From Bradyrhizobium sp. AUGA SZCCT0158 (GTDB taxonomy: Bacteria > Pseudomonadota > Alphaproteobacteria > Rhizobiales > Xanthobacteraceae), in contig NZ_JAFCME010000008.1 in NCBI RefSeq assembly GCF_018130065.1, positions 242,069 to 306,068 on the forward strand: 64,000 bases of DNA. Reading direction: 5' to 3'. The first letter of the stretch is position 1, and each line of letters opens with the position of its first letter. Position numbers and translations under genes: made by a program. Shown in pieces: positions 36,834 through 45,626 of this stretch. A model generated the notes under the pieces. That model saw nothing but the letters and a program-made list of their open reading frames with translations, did no database searches and was not told where the DNA came from.

Positions 36834-38040
36834 ACGCATCGATACGCTTGTGATCGGCGGCGGCCAGGCCGGGCTCGTGATGAGCTACCGGCTGAAACAG
36901 CGCGGCATTATGCACCTCGTGCTGGAGCGGGCGCGCATTGCGGAGCGCTGGCGCAGCGAACGCTGGGACGGGCTGAAATTCCAGTTTCCGAACTGGTCGG
37001 TGCGGCTGCCGGATTTTGCGTTTCCGCACAGCGATCCCGATGCGTTCGCCACATCAGGCGAGATCGTCACATTCATCGACGCCTTTGCCGAATTCATCGC
37101 GCCGCCGATCCGCTGCGGCGTCGAGGTGACCCGTTTGAAACGCGGCAACGCCGGCTTTATCGCCGAATGCACGGATGGCACCATCGAGGCCAGCAACGTC
37201 GTGATCGCGACCGGGCCCTATCAGCAGCCGCTGGTGCCGGATCTGTTGCGCGATCATCCGGTGTTTCAGGTCCATGCCAGCGCTTACCGGAATCCGGGCC
37301 AGTTGCCACCGGGCGCCGTGCTGGTGGTTGGCGCAGGCGCGTCGGGCGCGCAGATCGCCGACGAACTGCATCGCGCCGGCCGCCGCGTCTTTCTTGCGGT
37401 CGGCCAGCACACCCGCATGCCGCGCCGTTACCGCGGACAGGATTTGACCTGGTGGTTCGGCGCCCTTCGCCTGTTCGACATGACGGCGGAGCAGCGCGGC
37501 CCGATCCGGGTCAATCCGTCGATCACGGGCGCCTATGGCGGCTACACCATCGACTTCCGCAAGTTTGCCGCCGACGGCATCACGCTGCTGGGCAGGGTTT
37601 TGGCGGCGCGCGACGGCGTACTCGAGATTGCCCCGGGCCTCGCCGAAAGCCTTGCGACCGGCGATGCCTATTACGCAGGCTTCCTCGACATGCTGGACGC
37701 GCATGTCGAACAGCACGGCCTCCATCTGCCCGCTGACCCCGCCGCCCGTAATGTGCTGGCCGATCCGCCAAGCGTCACCGAACCGGTCCGCCGCCTCGAC
37801 CTCGGTAAGGAAGACATCCATGCGGTGGTCTGGGCCACCGGTTACGGCGTCGATTTCAGCTGGATCGACCTACCGGTCCGGGATCACAGCGGGGAACCGG
37901 TCCATCGGGGTGGCGTGTCAGAGGTGCCGGGGCTCTATTTCCTCGGCCTGCCGTATCTGTCGAAACTGTATTCTGCCTTCCTGTCGGGAGTCGGCGACGA
38001 TGCCGCCGTGCTCGCCGATCACATTGCCGCCCGCCGCTGA
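36823..38040 (+). CDS. FAD/NADPH-dependent flavoprotein monooxygenase (CzcO-like)
   Basis: The 405-residue protein has two Rossmann motifs: FAD-binding VIGGGQAGLVMSYRLKQRG at the N-terminus and NAD(P)-binding VVGAGASGAQIADEL near 170, plus the ATG motif VVWATGYGVDFSW near the end. Flavin-containing monooxygenases of this type oxidise N, S or ketone substrates. Its start at 36823 overlaps the LysR stop by 11 bp, so it belongs to the same transcript. The substrate is not known. Proximity to a TauE/SafE permease hints at a sulfur compound, but this is only inference. Confidence 0.9.
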   Translation: MPIERIDTLVIGGGQAGLVMSYRLKQRGIMHLVLERARIAERWRSERWDGLKFQFPNWSVRLPDFAFPHSDPDAFATSGEIVTFIDAFAEFIAPPIRCGVEVTRLKRGNAGFIAECTDGTIEASNVVIATGPYQQPLVPDLLRDHPVFQVHASAYRNPGQLPPGAVLVVGAGASGAQIADELHRAGRRVFLAVGQHTRMPRRYRGQDLTWWFGALRLFDMTAEQRGPIRVNPSITGAYGGYTIDFRKFAADGITLLGRVLAARDGVLEIAPGLAESLATGDAYYAGFLDMLDAHVEQHGLHLPADPAARNVLADPPSVTEPVRRLDLGKEDIHAVVWATGYGVDFSWIDLPVRDHSGEPVHRGGVSEVPGLYFLGLPYLSKLYSAFLSGVGDDAAVLADHIAARR

Positions 38041-38146
38041 AGTTCCGCCGTTCCATCCGGAAAATCACGGCGAGATGTGAACCGGTTCACACCGGTTTTT
38101 CGGAAAGCATGATCTGCTCTTGGTGGGACATTCCGGGAGACACGCC

Positions 38147-38368
38147 ATGATTTACGGCGGCTTTGAAATTCAGTCGTTCGAAGCGGGGAGAGGGCAATGG
38201 CACGCCAGGATACAACGAGCCGATCTCGCGCCGGTCGTCATCGATGGCTTGTCGTTTCCGACGCTCGAAGTCGGCTTTGCATGGTCCGATCCGGAAGCGG
38301 CGATCGCGGATGCGAAAGCCCATATCGACCACAACCGGCAGCGCTACACGGCGGCGGCGTCGGTCTGA
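38147..38368 (+). CDS. Small hypothetical protein (73 aa)
   Basis: An ATG at 38147 after GGGAGACACGCC encodes MIYGGFEIQSFEAGRGQWHA with strands IQSFEAGRGQWHARI and VIDGLSFPTLEVGFAW and a helix PEAAIADAKAHIDHNRQRY. This beta-beta-alpha layout is like small proteins whose structure holds a single-sheet fold, role unknown. It precedes the zinc-ribbon-like gene by 14 bp and may be in the same transcript. Confidence 0.68.
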   Translation: MIYGGFEIQSFEAGRGQWHARIQRADLAPVVIDGLSFPTLEVGFAWSDPEAAIADAKAHIDHNRQRYTAAASV

Positions 38369-38382
38369 AGCAGGCGGCTGTG

Positions 38383-38604
38383 ATGACGCAAGCCGAACCC
38401 GAACCGGCGAAGCCATCGTCCAAGGTGATGTCGAACTGCCCGCAATGCAGCGCCTCCCTCGCCGTGCTGCGCATCATCCCCGGCAAGGCCGGCGCCGAAT
38501 ACTGGACCATGCGCTGCACGAAGTGCGGCGGCATCCATCTCGACATCGTCAAGGCCGATTCGCCTGCCGCGACGGGTGCGGATTCCAGTGACGTCTTCGC
38601 CTGA
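38383..38604 (+). CDS. Small zinc-ribbon-like protein (73 aa)
   Basis: The 73-residue product carries two CxxC pairs: NCPQCSASLAVL and MRCTKCGGIHLDIV, spaced by 23 residues, as in rubredoxin-like zinc ribbons. Tails are low-complexity (AEPEPAKPSS; SPAATGADSSDV). No DNA-binding helix is visible. It lies between a small gene and uvrB and may be cotranscribed with the former. Confidence 0.68.
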   Translation: MTQAEPEPAKPSSKVMSNCPQCSASLAVLRIIPGKAGAEYWTMRCTKCGGIHLDIVKADSPAATGADSSDVFA

Positions 38605-38702
38605 CGCTGACATCTGCTGACATTGGAACGGCCTGAATCGGCCGTCCAAACAACACCGGCTTTGCCCTTTTTTCGCGCGCCGATTGGCCCCATATTCGCC
38701 CC

Positions 38703-41700
38703 ATGGCGAAGAAACCCGACTCCCCAAAAAAATCAGGCAAAACCCCGAAATCCAAAGCGCACCGGCCGGAAGTTCAGCCGATCGGGCCCGCTTTGGCGGA
38801 ACTGCTCAATCCCGCGATCAACCGCGGCGATGCCGGCATGGGCTCGGGCACCGGCCTGCAGCCGCCGCCGGATAATTCTAAGGACCGCCGTTCCGGCGGC
38901 GAAGCCGCCGTGCATCGCGCGCGATCGTCGACGCCGAAGAATTTTCCGCCGAGTTCCGCCGATCCCTATCCGCAACCGCTGCGCCCGAATCCTCAGCCGC
39001 CGGGCGCCCGAAGCAATCCGGAAGGCCTCGACGAAGCCCCGCAAGCCAACTACGGCACCTCCGCCACGATCCCGACGCTCGATCCGGAACTGGCAAAACA
39101 ATTCGGCTTCACCACCGAAGAGGAAGACGCCGCCGCGCTGGCGCGGCCGCCGCGCAACAAGATGGAGGCGCTCGGCGTCCAGGCCACCGCCGATGCGCTG
39201 GAAGATCTGATCCGCGAGGGCCGCCCCGAATTCAAGGGCGAAGGCGGCGGCGTGAAGGTCTGGACGCCGCACCGCCCGCCCCGCCCGGAGAAATCCGAAG
39301 GTGGCGTGCGCTTCGAGATCAAGTCCGAATACGAGCCCAAGGGCGACCAGCCCACCGCGATCAAGGAATTGGTCGAGGGCATCCAGCGCAACGACCGCAC
39401 CCAGGTGCTGCTCGGCGTCACCGGTTCCGGCAAGACCTACACCATGGCCAAGGTGATCGAGGCGACGCAGCGCCCCGCCATCATCCTGGCGCCGAACAAG
39501 ACGCTGGCGGCGCAGCTCTATGGCGAGTTCAAGAGCTTCTTCCCCGACAACGCCGTGGAATATTTCGTCAGCTATTACGACTACTACCAGCCCGAAGCCT
39601 ATGTGCCGCGCACCGACACCTACATAGAAAAGGACTCCTCGATCAACGAGCAGATCGACCGCATGCGCCACTCGGCGACGCGCGCGCTGCTGGAGCGCGA
39701 CGACGTCATCATCGTCGCGTCCGTGTCGTGCATCTACGGTATCGGCTCGGTCGAGACCTATACCGCGATGACGTTTGCGCTGAAGAAGAACGAGCGAATC
39801 GACCAGCGGCAACTGATCGCCGACCTCGTCGCGCTGCAATACAAGCGCACCCAGGCCGATTTTACCCGCGGCACCTTTCGCGTGCGCGGCGACGTCATCG
39901 ACATTTTCCCGGCGCACTATGAAGACCGCGCCTGGCGCGTGAACCTGTTCGGCGACACCGTCGAAAATATCGAAGAGTTCGATCCGCTCACCGGCCACAA
40001 GCAGGACGACCTCGAATTCATCAAGATCTACGCCAATTCGCACTATGTGACGCCGCGGCCGACACTGGTGCAGGCGATCAAGTCGATCAAGTCTGAACTG
40101 AAGCTGCGGCTCGACCAGCTCAACAACCAGGGCCGGCTGCTGGAAGCGCAGCGGCTGGAGCAGCGGACGACGTTCGATCTCGAAATGATGGAAGCCACCG
40201 GAAGCTGCGCCGGCATCGAGAACTACTCGCGCTACCTCACCGGCCGCCGCCCCGGCGAGCCGCCGCCGACGCTGTTCGAATACGTTCCCGACAACGCGCT
40301 TGTCTTCGCCGACGAAAGCCACGTCACTGTTCCCCAGATCGGCGCCATGTTCAAAGGCGATTTTCGGCGCAAGGCGACGCTGGCCGAATACGGTTTCCGG
40401 CTGCCCTCCTGCATGGACAACCGCCCGCTGCGCTTCGAGGAGTGGGACATGATGCGCCCGCAATCGGTCGCGGTGTCGGCGACGCCATCAGGCTGGGAGC
40501 TGAACGAAAGCGGCGGCGTGTTCGTCGAACAGGTGATCCGACCCACCGGCCTGATCGATCCGCCGGTCAACATCCGCCCGGCGCGCACGCAGGTCGACGA
40601 TCTCGTCGGCGAAGTCCGCGCCACCGCGCAGGCCGGTTATCGCAGCCTGATCACGGTGCTGACAAAGCGCATGGCGGAAGACCTCACCGAATATCTGCAC
40701 GAGCAGGGCATTCGCGTGCGCTACATGCACTCTGATATCGACACCATCGAACGCATCGAGATCATCCGCGACTTGCGGCTCGGCGCATTCGACGCGCTGG
40801 TCGGCATCAACCTGCTGCGCGAGGGCCTCGACATTCCCGAATGCGCGCTGGTCGCGATCCTCGACGCCGACAAGGAAGGCTTTTTGCGCAGCGAGACCTC
40901 GCTGATCCAGACCATCGGCCGCGCCGCGCGCAACGTCGACGGCAAGGTGATCCTCTACGCCGACCAGATGACCGGCTCGATGGAGCGCGCCATCGCCGAA
41001 ACCGACCGCCGCCGCGAGAAGCAGGTCGAATATAACACCGCCAACGGCATCACGCCCGAAAGCATCAAGAAATCCATCGGCGACATCATGAACAGCGTCT
41101 ACGAGCGCGACCATGTGCTGGTGGAAATCGGCGACGGCGGCATGGCCGACGACGTCATCTCAATCGGCCACAATTTCGAGACCGTGCTGAACGACCTCGA
41201 AACAAGAATGCGCGAAGCCGCCGCCGATTTGAACTTCGAGGAAGCCGCCCGCCTCCGCGACGAAGTCAAACGCCTCCGCGCCACGGAGCTCGCGGTAGTC
41301 GACGATCCCACCATCAAGCAGCGTGGTGTAGCGGCAAAGGCCGGTGCTTACGCAGGCATGAAGAAGTACGGCGACTCCGCGAATTTGCCGGCCAGCGCCT
41401 CGAAGAAGCGCGGCTTCGGAATGCGCGGCGGCAGCGGTGCCTCTTCCCCCTCGCCCCGTTCTTCACGGGGAGAGGGTCGGGGTGAGGGGCAATCCGCGGG
41501 GGGTGCCAGCGGCTCCACCTCCAAAGTCCACAAACCCCACCTGGACGAAATGCACGGCCCGGAATCCCTGCCCTACCGCCCCAGCGGCACCAAACCGCGC
41601 AAGCCCGACATCGGCGGCAACACCAAAATCTTCCAGCCCACCGACTCGCGCCAGTCGGGGCCGGAGTTCGGGCCAGCGCCGCGTTCCAGTGGGGGCGCGC

Positions 41701-41732
41701 CGGGGCATCGGGGCGGGTGGAAGAAGAGGTAG
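38703..41732 (+). CDS. uvrB: UvrABC system protein B, extended form
   Basis: Excision-repair helicase: loads with UvrA at DNA lesions, then recruits UvrC. The helicase core spans roughly residues 202-870, with Walker A GVTGSGKT (238-245), the damage-probing hairpin [24 protein letters not shown]-like [16 protein letters not shown] and QTIGRAARN. The UvrC-binding UVR motif ([16 protein letters not shown]) follows. The protein has 1009 residues against ~670 in E. coli UvrB. The ~200-residue N-terminal extension is basic and proline-rich and likely disordered. The C-terminus includes a palindromic repeat translated in frame (41448-41490). No ribosome site is visible before the ATG. Confidence 0.95.
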   Translation: MAKKPDSPKKSGKTPKSKAHRPEVQPIGPALAELLNPAINRGDAGMGSGTGLQPPPDNSKDRRSGGEAAVHRARSSTPKNFPPSSADPYPQPLRPNPQPPGARSNPEGLDEAPQANYGTSATIPTLDPELAKQFGFTTEEEDAAALARPPRNKMEALGVQATADALEDLIREGRPEFKGEGGGVKVWTPHRPPRPEKSEGGVRFEIKSEYEPKGDQPTAIKELVEGIQRNDRTQVLLGVTGSGKTYTMAKVIEATQRPAIILAPNKTLAAQLYGEFKSFFPDNAVEYFVSYYDYYQPEAYVPRTDTYIEKDSSINEQIDRMRHSATRALLERDDVIIVASVSCIYGIGSVETYTAMTFALKKNERIDQRQLIADLVALQYKRTQADFTRGTFRVRGDVIDIFPAHYEDRAWRVNLFGDTVENIEEFDPLTGHKQDDLEFIKIYANSHYVTPRPTLVQAIKSIKSELKLRLDQLNNQGRLLEAQRLEQRTTFDLEMMEATGSCAGIENYSRYLTGRRPGEPPPTLFEYVPDNALVFADESHVTVPQIGAMFKGDFRRKATLAEYGFRLPSCMDNRPLRFEEWDMMRPQSVAVSATPSGWELNESGGVFVEQVIRPTGLIDPPVNIRPARTQVDDLVGEVRATAQAGYRSLITVLTKRMAEDLTEYLHEQGIRVRYMHSDIDTIERIEIIRDLRLGAFDALVGINLLREGLDIPECALVAILDADKEGFLRSETSLIQTIGRAARNVDGKVILYADQMTGSMERAIAETDRRREKQVEYNTANGITPESIKKSIGDIMNSVYERDHVLVEIGDGGMADDVISIGHNFETVLNDLETRMREAAADLNFEEAARLRDEVKRLRATELAVVDDPTIKQRGVAAKAGAYAGMKKYGDSANLPASASKKRGFGMRGGSGASSPSPRSSRGEGRGEGQSAGGASGSTSKVHKPHLDEMHGPESLPYRPSGTKPRKPDIGGNTKIFQPTDSRQSGPEFGPAPRSSGGAPGHRGGWKKR
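41448..41490. repeat. Palindromic repeat inserted in frame inside uvrB
   Basis: The segment has the hairpin CCCTCGCCCCGTTCTTCACG/GGGAGAGGG and the tail TCGGGGTGAGGGGC. Its reverse complement matches the intergenic copy at 14062-14105 almost exactly. In uvrB it encodes about 14 residues ([10 protein letters not shown] type) in the C-terminal tail without breaking the frame. Confidence 0.9.
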
Positions 41733-41749
41733 CGATCAGCCATTAAAGT

Positions 41750-41848
41750 CGTCATTCCGGAAGCCGCGAAGCGGCTGTCCGGAATCCATACTCCCGATCG
41801 TGGTCATGGATTCCGGGTTCGATGCTCCGCATCGCCCCGGAATGACGG
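41750..41848. repeat. Dispersed inverted repeat (GTCATTCCGG...CCGGAATGAC family)
   Basis: CGTCATTCCGGAAGCCGCGA...GGAATCCAT and ATGGATTCCGGGTTC...CCCCGGAATGACG are complementary arms. It directly follows the uvrB stop and ends just before the minus-strand gene at 41858. A related copy is at 42338-42437. Confidence 0.88.
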
Positions 41849-41857
41849 TGAGACAGT

Positions 41858-42244
41858 TCACCCTGCGCTCAACATCGCCACCGCCAGCAGCGACAGCATC
41901 ACCGTGCTCGTGAGCAGTTGCAGCGAGGCCATCGGCTGGGTGCGCCAGCGCAGCACCTTCTCCGAGAAAGACAGGCTGGCATCGAAGAACAGCGGCTCGT
42001 AACTGGCCTTGAACAGTTTTGGGTATTTCGGGGCGAGCCAGGGCACGATCAGCGCGTGGAAGAACGAGGCCATCACGACGAAGATCACGGCGCCACGGGG
42101 AGGACTGACGATCTGGGCACTGCCGGCCAATTTCAGCAGCATCGCCGCAGCCGCATAGGTCGGCATGGCCTGCAGCAAAGCGGTCAGCGTCATGCCTTCG
42201 AACCGGTTGAGGCTGGGGGATTTCGGCGCAGTGATGGCGTTCAT
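41858..42244 (-). CDS. Small membrane protein (128 aa)
   Basis: The 128-residue protein has three hydrophobic stretches: MTLTALLQAMPTYAAAAMLL, AVIFVVMASFFHALIVPWLA, and LLTSTVMLSLLAVAMLSAG at the end. Starts at ATG 42244 after GGAGCCGCCGCC. Loops carry SAQIVSPPRG and the basic PKYPKLFKASYEP. I do not recognise a family. Repeats bound it on its downstream side. Confidence 0.7.
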   Translation of the reverse strand: MNAITAPKSPSLNRFEGMTLTALLQAMPTYAAAAMLLKLAGSAQIVSPPRGAVIFVVMASFFHALIVPWLAPKYPKLFKASYEPLFFDASLSFSEKVLRWRTQPMASLQLLTSTVMLSLLAVAMLSAG

Positions 42245-42337
42245 GGCGGCGGCTCCTGTGGTCCTGTTGGGGACGTTGAAGCCGCCAGACTAGGTTGTCG
42301 CGCAGAGGCGTGACGTGATGCGCGTCACGCATTCAGC

Positions 42338-42437
42338 CGTCATTCCGGGGCGTCGCGAAAGCGACGAACCCGGAATCTCGAGATTCCCCGATGCGCAATT
42401 GCGCATCTGAGGTTCGCTTCGCGCCCCGGAATGACAG
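42338..42437. repeat. Dispersed inverted repeat (GTCATTCCGG...CCGGAATGAC family), second copy
   Basis: GCCGTCATTCCGGGGCGTCG...AACCCGGAATC and a right arm GCGCCCCGGAATGAC are complementary, with the GATGCGCAATTGCGCATCTG palindrome inside, as in the element at 31543. Its right edge abuts the stop codon of the small gene at 42438. Confidence 0.86.
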
Positions 42438-42629
42438 TCACCCCGACCGTCGATTACTCGTGTTCTGCGTCATATTCCCGTGGTCGCCCTGTTCATTGAT
42501 GTTGTTCTTCTCGTCGTCGCGATGGCCCTTGGTGGTATCGACGGGCACCTTCGGCGTGCTGCCGGGGCCCTTGGGGCTCTGGTTCTCCTCGGGAACGGGC
42601 GTAATGGTTTTCTCAAGCGGTTTGGTCAT
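42438..42629 (-). CDS. Small hydrophilic protein (63 aa)
   Basis: The chosen ATG at 42629 follows a GGAGAATCTG ribosome site. The product is very polar with no fixed fold visible (MTKPLEKTITPVPEENQSPK ... NNINEQGDHGNMTQNT, ending NRRSG). The 'QGDHGNxxQNTxN' tail recurs in small rhizobial proteins of unknown function, from memory. An ATG four codons upstream (42641) is also possible. The stop is right beside a repeat. Confidence 0.65.
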   Translation of the reverse strand: MTKPLEKTITPVPEENQSPKGPGSTPKVPVDTTKGHRDDEKNNINEQGDHGNMTQNTSNRRSG

Positions 42630-42763
42630 CAGATTCTCCATTGCATAGCAGGAGAAACGCGGGACAGGCCGTACTCGTTCCCGGCGTGAACGCGTCCCAG
42701 CCTTGCGCCGACCAAGCCAACATGAACTAATTGTTCCCGCCGACTGAAACCGTGATCCGCCCG

Positions 42764-43573
42764 ATGCCGAAATCGTTTCCTGCCATCGTCGCGCTGGCCA
42801 TTGCCGGCGCCTGCCTGCTCGCCAGCCCGGCTCGCGCCGACGATGCCGACCGCGCGCTGCTGTCGACGTTTTGCGACGCCGCCGATATCGAGGGATCGAC
42901 CTGCAAGCGGGCGAAGAATTATCCGGATGCGGGAGACCGCGAATGCGACGTCAAGCTGACCGCCGATCGCCATCGCGGCCGGTTCATCGCCGCGGGCAAC
43001 CCGCTGCTGGTGGTCAATTACGAGAGCGGATGCGAGCCGCACGCGACCGATAATGGCGGCGCCGTCGTGTTCGAGCAGATCGGCGGCAAGACCATCTTCA
43101 GGAGGTTTCAGCCGGGTTCGCAGGTCAATGACTGCATCACCCTGGCGAGGAGCGCGCAGCAGGATCGGCTGATGTGCATCACCGGCCATATCGGCCAGGG
43201 CAATCTGGAAACCGGCGTCGCCGAGTTCGTGTTCACCCAGGACTACAGCAGGAACGTCAGCATTTCGCCGGATTTTCTGGTCACCGCGGTGGATTCCATT
43301 CGCGCCTATGGCGCCAACGTCGTCACCTGCAAGGAGCGTTCGAAATATTTCGAGGTCTCGGACATCAAGGCCGGGCCGCGGCCGCAGACCGTGACCGTGA
43401 CGGTTCGCCATCCCGACGCGGCAACGATCGGCAAGGCCTGCCGCAAGGGGTTTTCCAAACCGAAGGAAGTCTTTGGCAGGCTCTCGCGCGGCGAGGCCTA
43501 TGTGCCTGAAGGCTACGAGAAGCGCGGCAAGTTCATCATCGATCTCGTCACGCGCAAGGTGACGCCGCAGTGA
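42764..43573 (+). CDS. Secreted hypothetical protein (269 aa)
   Basis: A signal peptide (MPKSFPAIVALAIAGACLLA...SPARAD) leads a 245-residue mature chain with at least eight cysteines, including STFCDAADIEGSTCKRAKNY, DRECDVKL, GCEPHAT and CITGHIG, probably paired in disulphides. The chain has alternating strands (FIAAGNPLLVVNYESG, TVTVTVRHPD). Probably periplasmic or secreted. I do not recognise a family. The ATG at 42764 has no clear ribosome site; GTG (42752) and TTG (42731) starts are in frame. Confidence 0.7.
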   Translation: MPKSFPAIVALAIAGACLLASPARADDADRALLSTFCDAADIEGSTCKRAKNYPDAGDRECDVKLTADRHRGRFIAAGNPLLVVNYESGCEPHATDNGGAVVFEQIGGKTIFRRFQPGSQVNDCITLARSAQQDRLMCITGHIGQGNLETGVAEFVFTQDYSRNVSISPDFLVTAVDSIRAYGANVVTCKERSKYFEVSDIKAGPRPQTVTVTVRHPDAATIGKACRKGFSKPKEVFGRLSRGEAYVPEGYEKRGKFIIDLVTRKVTPQ

Positions 43574-43591
43574 GGCACACTGTCCGAGTTA

Positions 43592-43716
43592 CGTCGTCCC
43601 GGCCTTGAGCCGGGACCCATACGCCGCGGCAGACATTGTTTGCAGAAGGTCTCTAACGCCAGCGCTCTAACCGATGGGCCGCGGCGTATGGGTCCCCGCT
43701 CAAGGCCGGGACGACG
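43592..43716. repeat. Dispersed inverted repeat (GTCGTCCCGG...GGGACCCAT family)
   Basis: Arms CGTCGTCCCGGCCTTGAGCC/GGGACCCATACGCCGCGG and CCGCGGCGTATGGGTCCCCG/CTCAAGGCCGGGACGACG pair over about 38 bp. It follows the secreted protein gene and begins a 1-kb stretch without genes (43574-44627). Confidence 0.88.
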
Positions 43717-43754
43717 ATTACAGTAGCGAACAGCTGCGGCAAAACGGCACGACG

Positions 43755-44266
43755 GGCAAATCACTTCTGTTTTACGGAAATCATGTCAAGCATAAAATTT
43801 CTGTAAATCAAAAATATTCTTGTTGCCGTCCGACCCAAATCAGTGCGCATCTAATCGCCATCCCGTCCTATCAAGAGGGGCGTCGGCCGTCGTCATGACG
43901 AGGGGCGGGTCGCGGTGGACGCTGAGGTTGCGATTGACGGTCGTGGCTGAAGCGTACGGCGAAAGCGTGTGGTCCTGGCGCCCGTAACGGCGTTAAGTCC
44001 TGCGGGAGCCAACGCTTCCGAGGGGCGACGGTGGCAATAGAGGCCGTCTCACCGGGGAGAGCGCGTCATAAGCCGTAAAGCCATTGCGCAGGGAATGTCG
44101 GATGTTCTCCGCTGCCCTGTATGCTCGTGTGCGCACTTCCTTGTGCACATTGCACACGAGACCGCGGGTGCAGCGCGCATCCGGCATTCCCTGCGCCCTC
44201 TGATTTCGAGGGGGGCGGAAGAATTCCTGCAAACCTCGGGCGCATCGCGCCGCGAGAATGCGAAGC
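43755..44266. repeat. Long dispersed repeat (~510 bp), copy A
   Basis: Reads as the reverse complement of 58771-59293. Shared blocks, seen on copy B's strand, include TTCGCATTCTCGCG, CACACGAGCATACAGGGCAG, TGCGCAATGGCTTTACGGCT, ACGGGCGCCAGGACCACACG, GACGGCCGACGCCC, GATGCGCACTGATTTGGGTC and ATATTTTTGATTTAC. The frames it contains yield His-Glu-rich 'HEHTGQRR'-type peptides that recur as spurious hypothetical proteins in related genomes (from memory). No transposase or clear end repeats. It is neither a gene nor an IS as far as I can see. Confidence 0.85.
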
Positions 44267-44274
44267 TATATCCG

Positions 44275-44395
44275 CGTCGTCCCGGCCTTGAGCCGGGACC
44301 CATAACCACAGGGAGAAGTTTTGCGAACGGTCTCTGCTACTGAGCTTCATCGAGAGATCACGCGGTATGGGTCCCAGGTCAAGCCCGGGACGACG
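44275..44395. repeat. Dispersed inverted repeat (GTCGTCCCGG...GGGACCCAT family)
   Basis: Left arm CGTCGTCCCGGCCTTGAGCC/GGGACCCATAACC and right arm GTATGGGTCCCAGGTCAAGC/CCGGGACGACG, with GCTTCATCGAGAGATCACGC between them, as in the copy at 31543. It directly abuts the long repeat copy A. The rest of 44396-44627 shows no gene. Confidence 0.87.
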
Positions 44396-44627
44396 AATCA
44401 CGACGTCGCTCCGCAATAGCTGCGTCGTCCAGGCTGTTTGAAATTCGAATCCAGCTTCACAGCACCGGGCAGGACAAGCGTAGGCTGACCAGCCCCAGCT
44501 CAAGGTAGTGAACCGGTTCCGGACTGGCGACGTCAGACTTTGTGCCTGCTTTTGCGGATCGGCCGCCGTGTTATGGCGATAGGAACCGACCGTTGCGAGC
44601 CAGGTTGAATATCGGCGGAGAAAGACG

Positions 44628-45071
44628 ATGACCGCGGACCTGCATCGGCAGCGCCTACTGAATTTCCTCGACGTCTACTATGCCGGCGACATCGAGGGCG
44701 CGCTGGCGCGCTGCACCGACGATGTCGAATTCGTCGCCAACGCCCCGGTCGACCTGCTTCCCCACATGGGTCATCGCCGGGGCACGGAAGCGATGCGCGA
44801 AATGTGGACCACCGTTCACGCCCGCTATTCGGAGATGCGCTGTGAGGTGCCGATACTGGTCGCCGAGGGCGACAGGGTGGCGGCGAACATCCGGGTGTTC
44901 TTCCGCAAGCGCAGCAATCAGCGGATGGTGCAGTTCGACATCGCGGCGTTTTATACCTTCCGCGACGGCCGCATCGCCCAGATCCGCGAGATCATCGACA
45001 CCTTCGACATGGTCGAGCAGGTGCTGGAGCGCGACGTCAGCGCGATCCTGAGGAACGATAAGCCGGAGTAG
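44628..45071 (+). CDS. NTF2/SnoaL-like protein (147 aa)
   Basis: The protein has the SnoaL-like layout: helix MTADLHRQRLLNFLDVYYAG, then DIEGALARCTDDVEFVANAP, GHRRGTEAMREMW, and strands EGDRVAANIRVFFRK, MVQFDIAAFYTFRDGRIAQI and REIIDTFDMVEQVL. Members bind small ligands or act as isomerases or hydratases; none can be singled out. It is a distant paralog of the gene at 45627 (shared DTFDxVEQ ending). Confidence 0.85.
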   Translation: MTADLHRQRLLNFLDVYYAGDIEGALARCTDDVEFVANAPVDLLPHMGHRRGTEAMREMWTTVHARYSEMRCEVPILVAEGDRVAANIRVFFRKRSNQRMVQFDIAAFYTFRDGRIAQIREIIDTFDMVEQVLERDVSAILRNDKPE

Positions 45072-45176
45072 AGCCGGCCTTTGGCCCTGGCCCTTCGGCC
45101 TATTTCCGCCGCGACATTGAACCTCACCGCCCCGGCGGCGACACACCACAAGGCTTTTTCCGGGGCAAAAGAACAT

Positions 45177-45443
45177 ATGAAGATCGCATTGCTGGCTCTG
45201 CTTGGTTTGGCGTTGGGCGCGCTGGGAGGTGCAGCGCTTGGAATCGGGGCCGGGCTGGCCTGGGTCGAAATCTTTAAAGTCACGAGTTTTGAAGGCTATA
45301 ACGGCATGCTGGTGTTCTTCACCTTCATGCCGCTGGGCGCCGCGATCGGCGGCATCGCGGGCGCTTTACTGTTCGGCGTGATCGCGTTCAAGGACGCCGA
45401 GATCGCCATCGAGCGCGAGCCGGCGCGCCGCCGGGAGCGGTAA
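45177..45443 (+). CDS. Small membrane protein (88 aa)
   Basis: Starts at ATG 45177 (weak AAAGAAC upstream). Two helices: IALLALLGLALGALGGAALG with GIGAGLAWVEIF, and MLVFFTFMPLGAAIGGIAGA with LLFGVIAF, rich in glycine repeats (GxxxG). The C-terminal tail is charged (AEIAIEREPARRRER), facing the cytoplasm. No family recognised. It lies between the two NTF2-like paralogs. Confidence 0.72.
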   Translation: MKIALLALLGLALGALGGAALGIGAGLAWVEIFKVTSFEGYNGMLVFFTFMPLGAAIGGIAGALLFGVIAFKDAEIAIEREPARRRER

Positions 45444-45626
45444 AAACGGGCGCCAGGGCGGTAAAAACACGGCGCATCCCGCATTTGTGCAATGCAGAAA
45501 CGTCGGTTGTATTTTGGCGAAAAACGCCTATTGTTAGTGTACGAATGAATTTAGCGACTGGCACGGCGTCGACGCGGACGCCCCTGGACCGTTGCCGTTT
45601 GAAATCAGTTTCAAGGACCAATTCAA

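Noticed and set aside
38733..40463. Long open frame on the minus strand over uvrB (576 codons)
   Set aside because: It lies fully antisense to a well-supported gene, and its Asp/Arg/Val-rich composition is what high-GC antisense frames give.
43640..43690. Possible tRNA-like sequence (GGTTAGAGCGCTGGCGTTAG on the minus strand)
   Set aside because: It sits inside a dispersed repeat whose other copies lack it; there is no acceptor stem or T-arm.
43574..44627. Search for a CRISPR array or IS element in the repeat-rich kilobase
   Set aside because: Repeats are few, unequal and palindromic, with no regular spacers, and no transposase frame is present.
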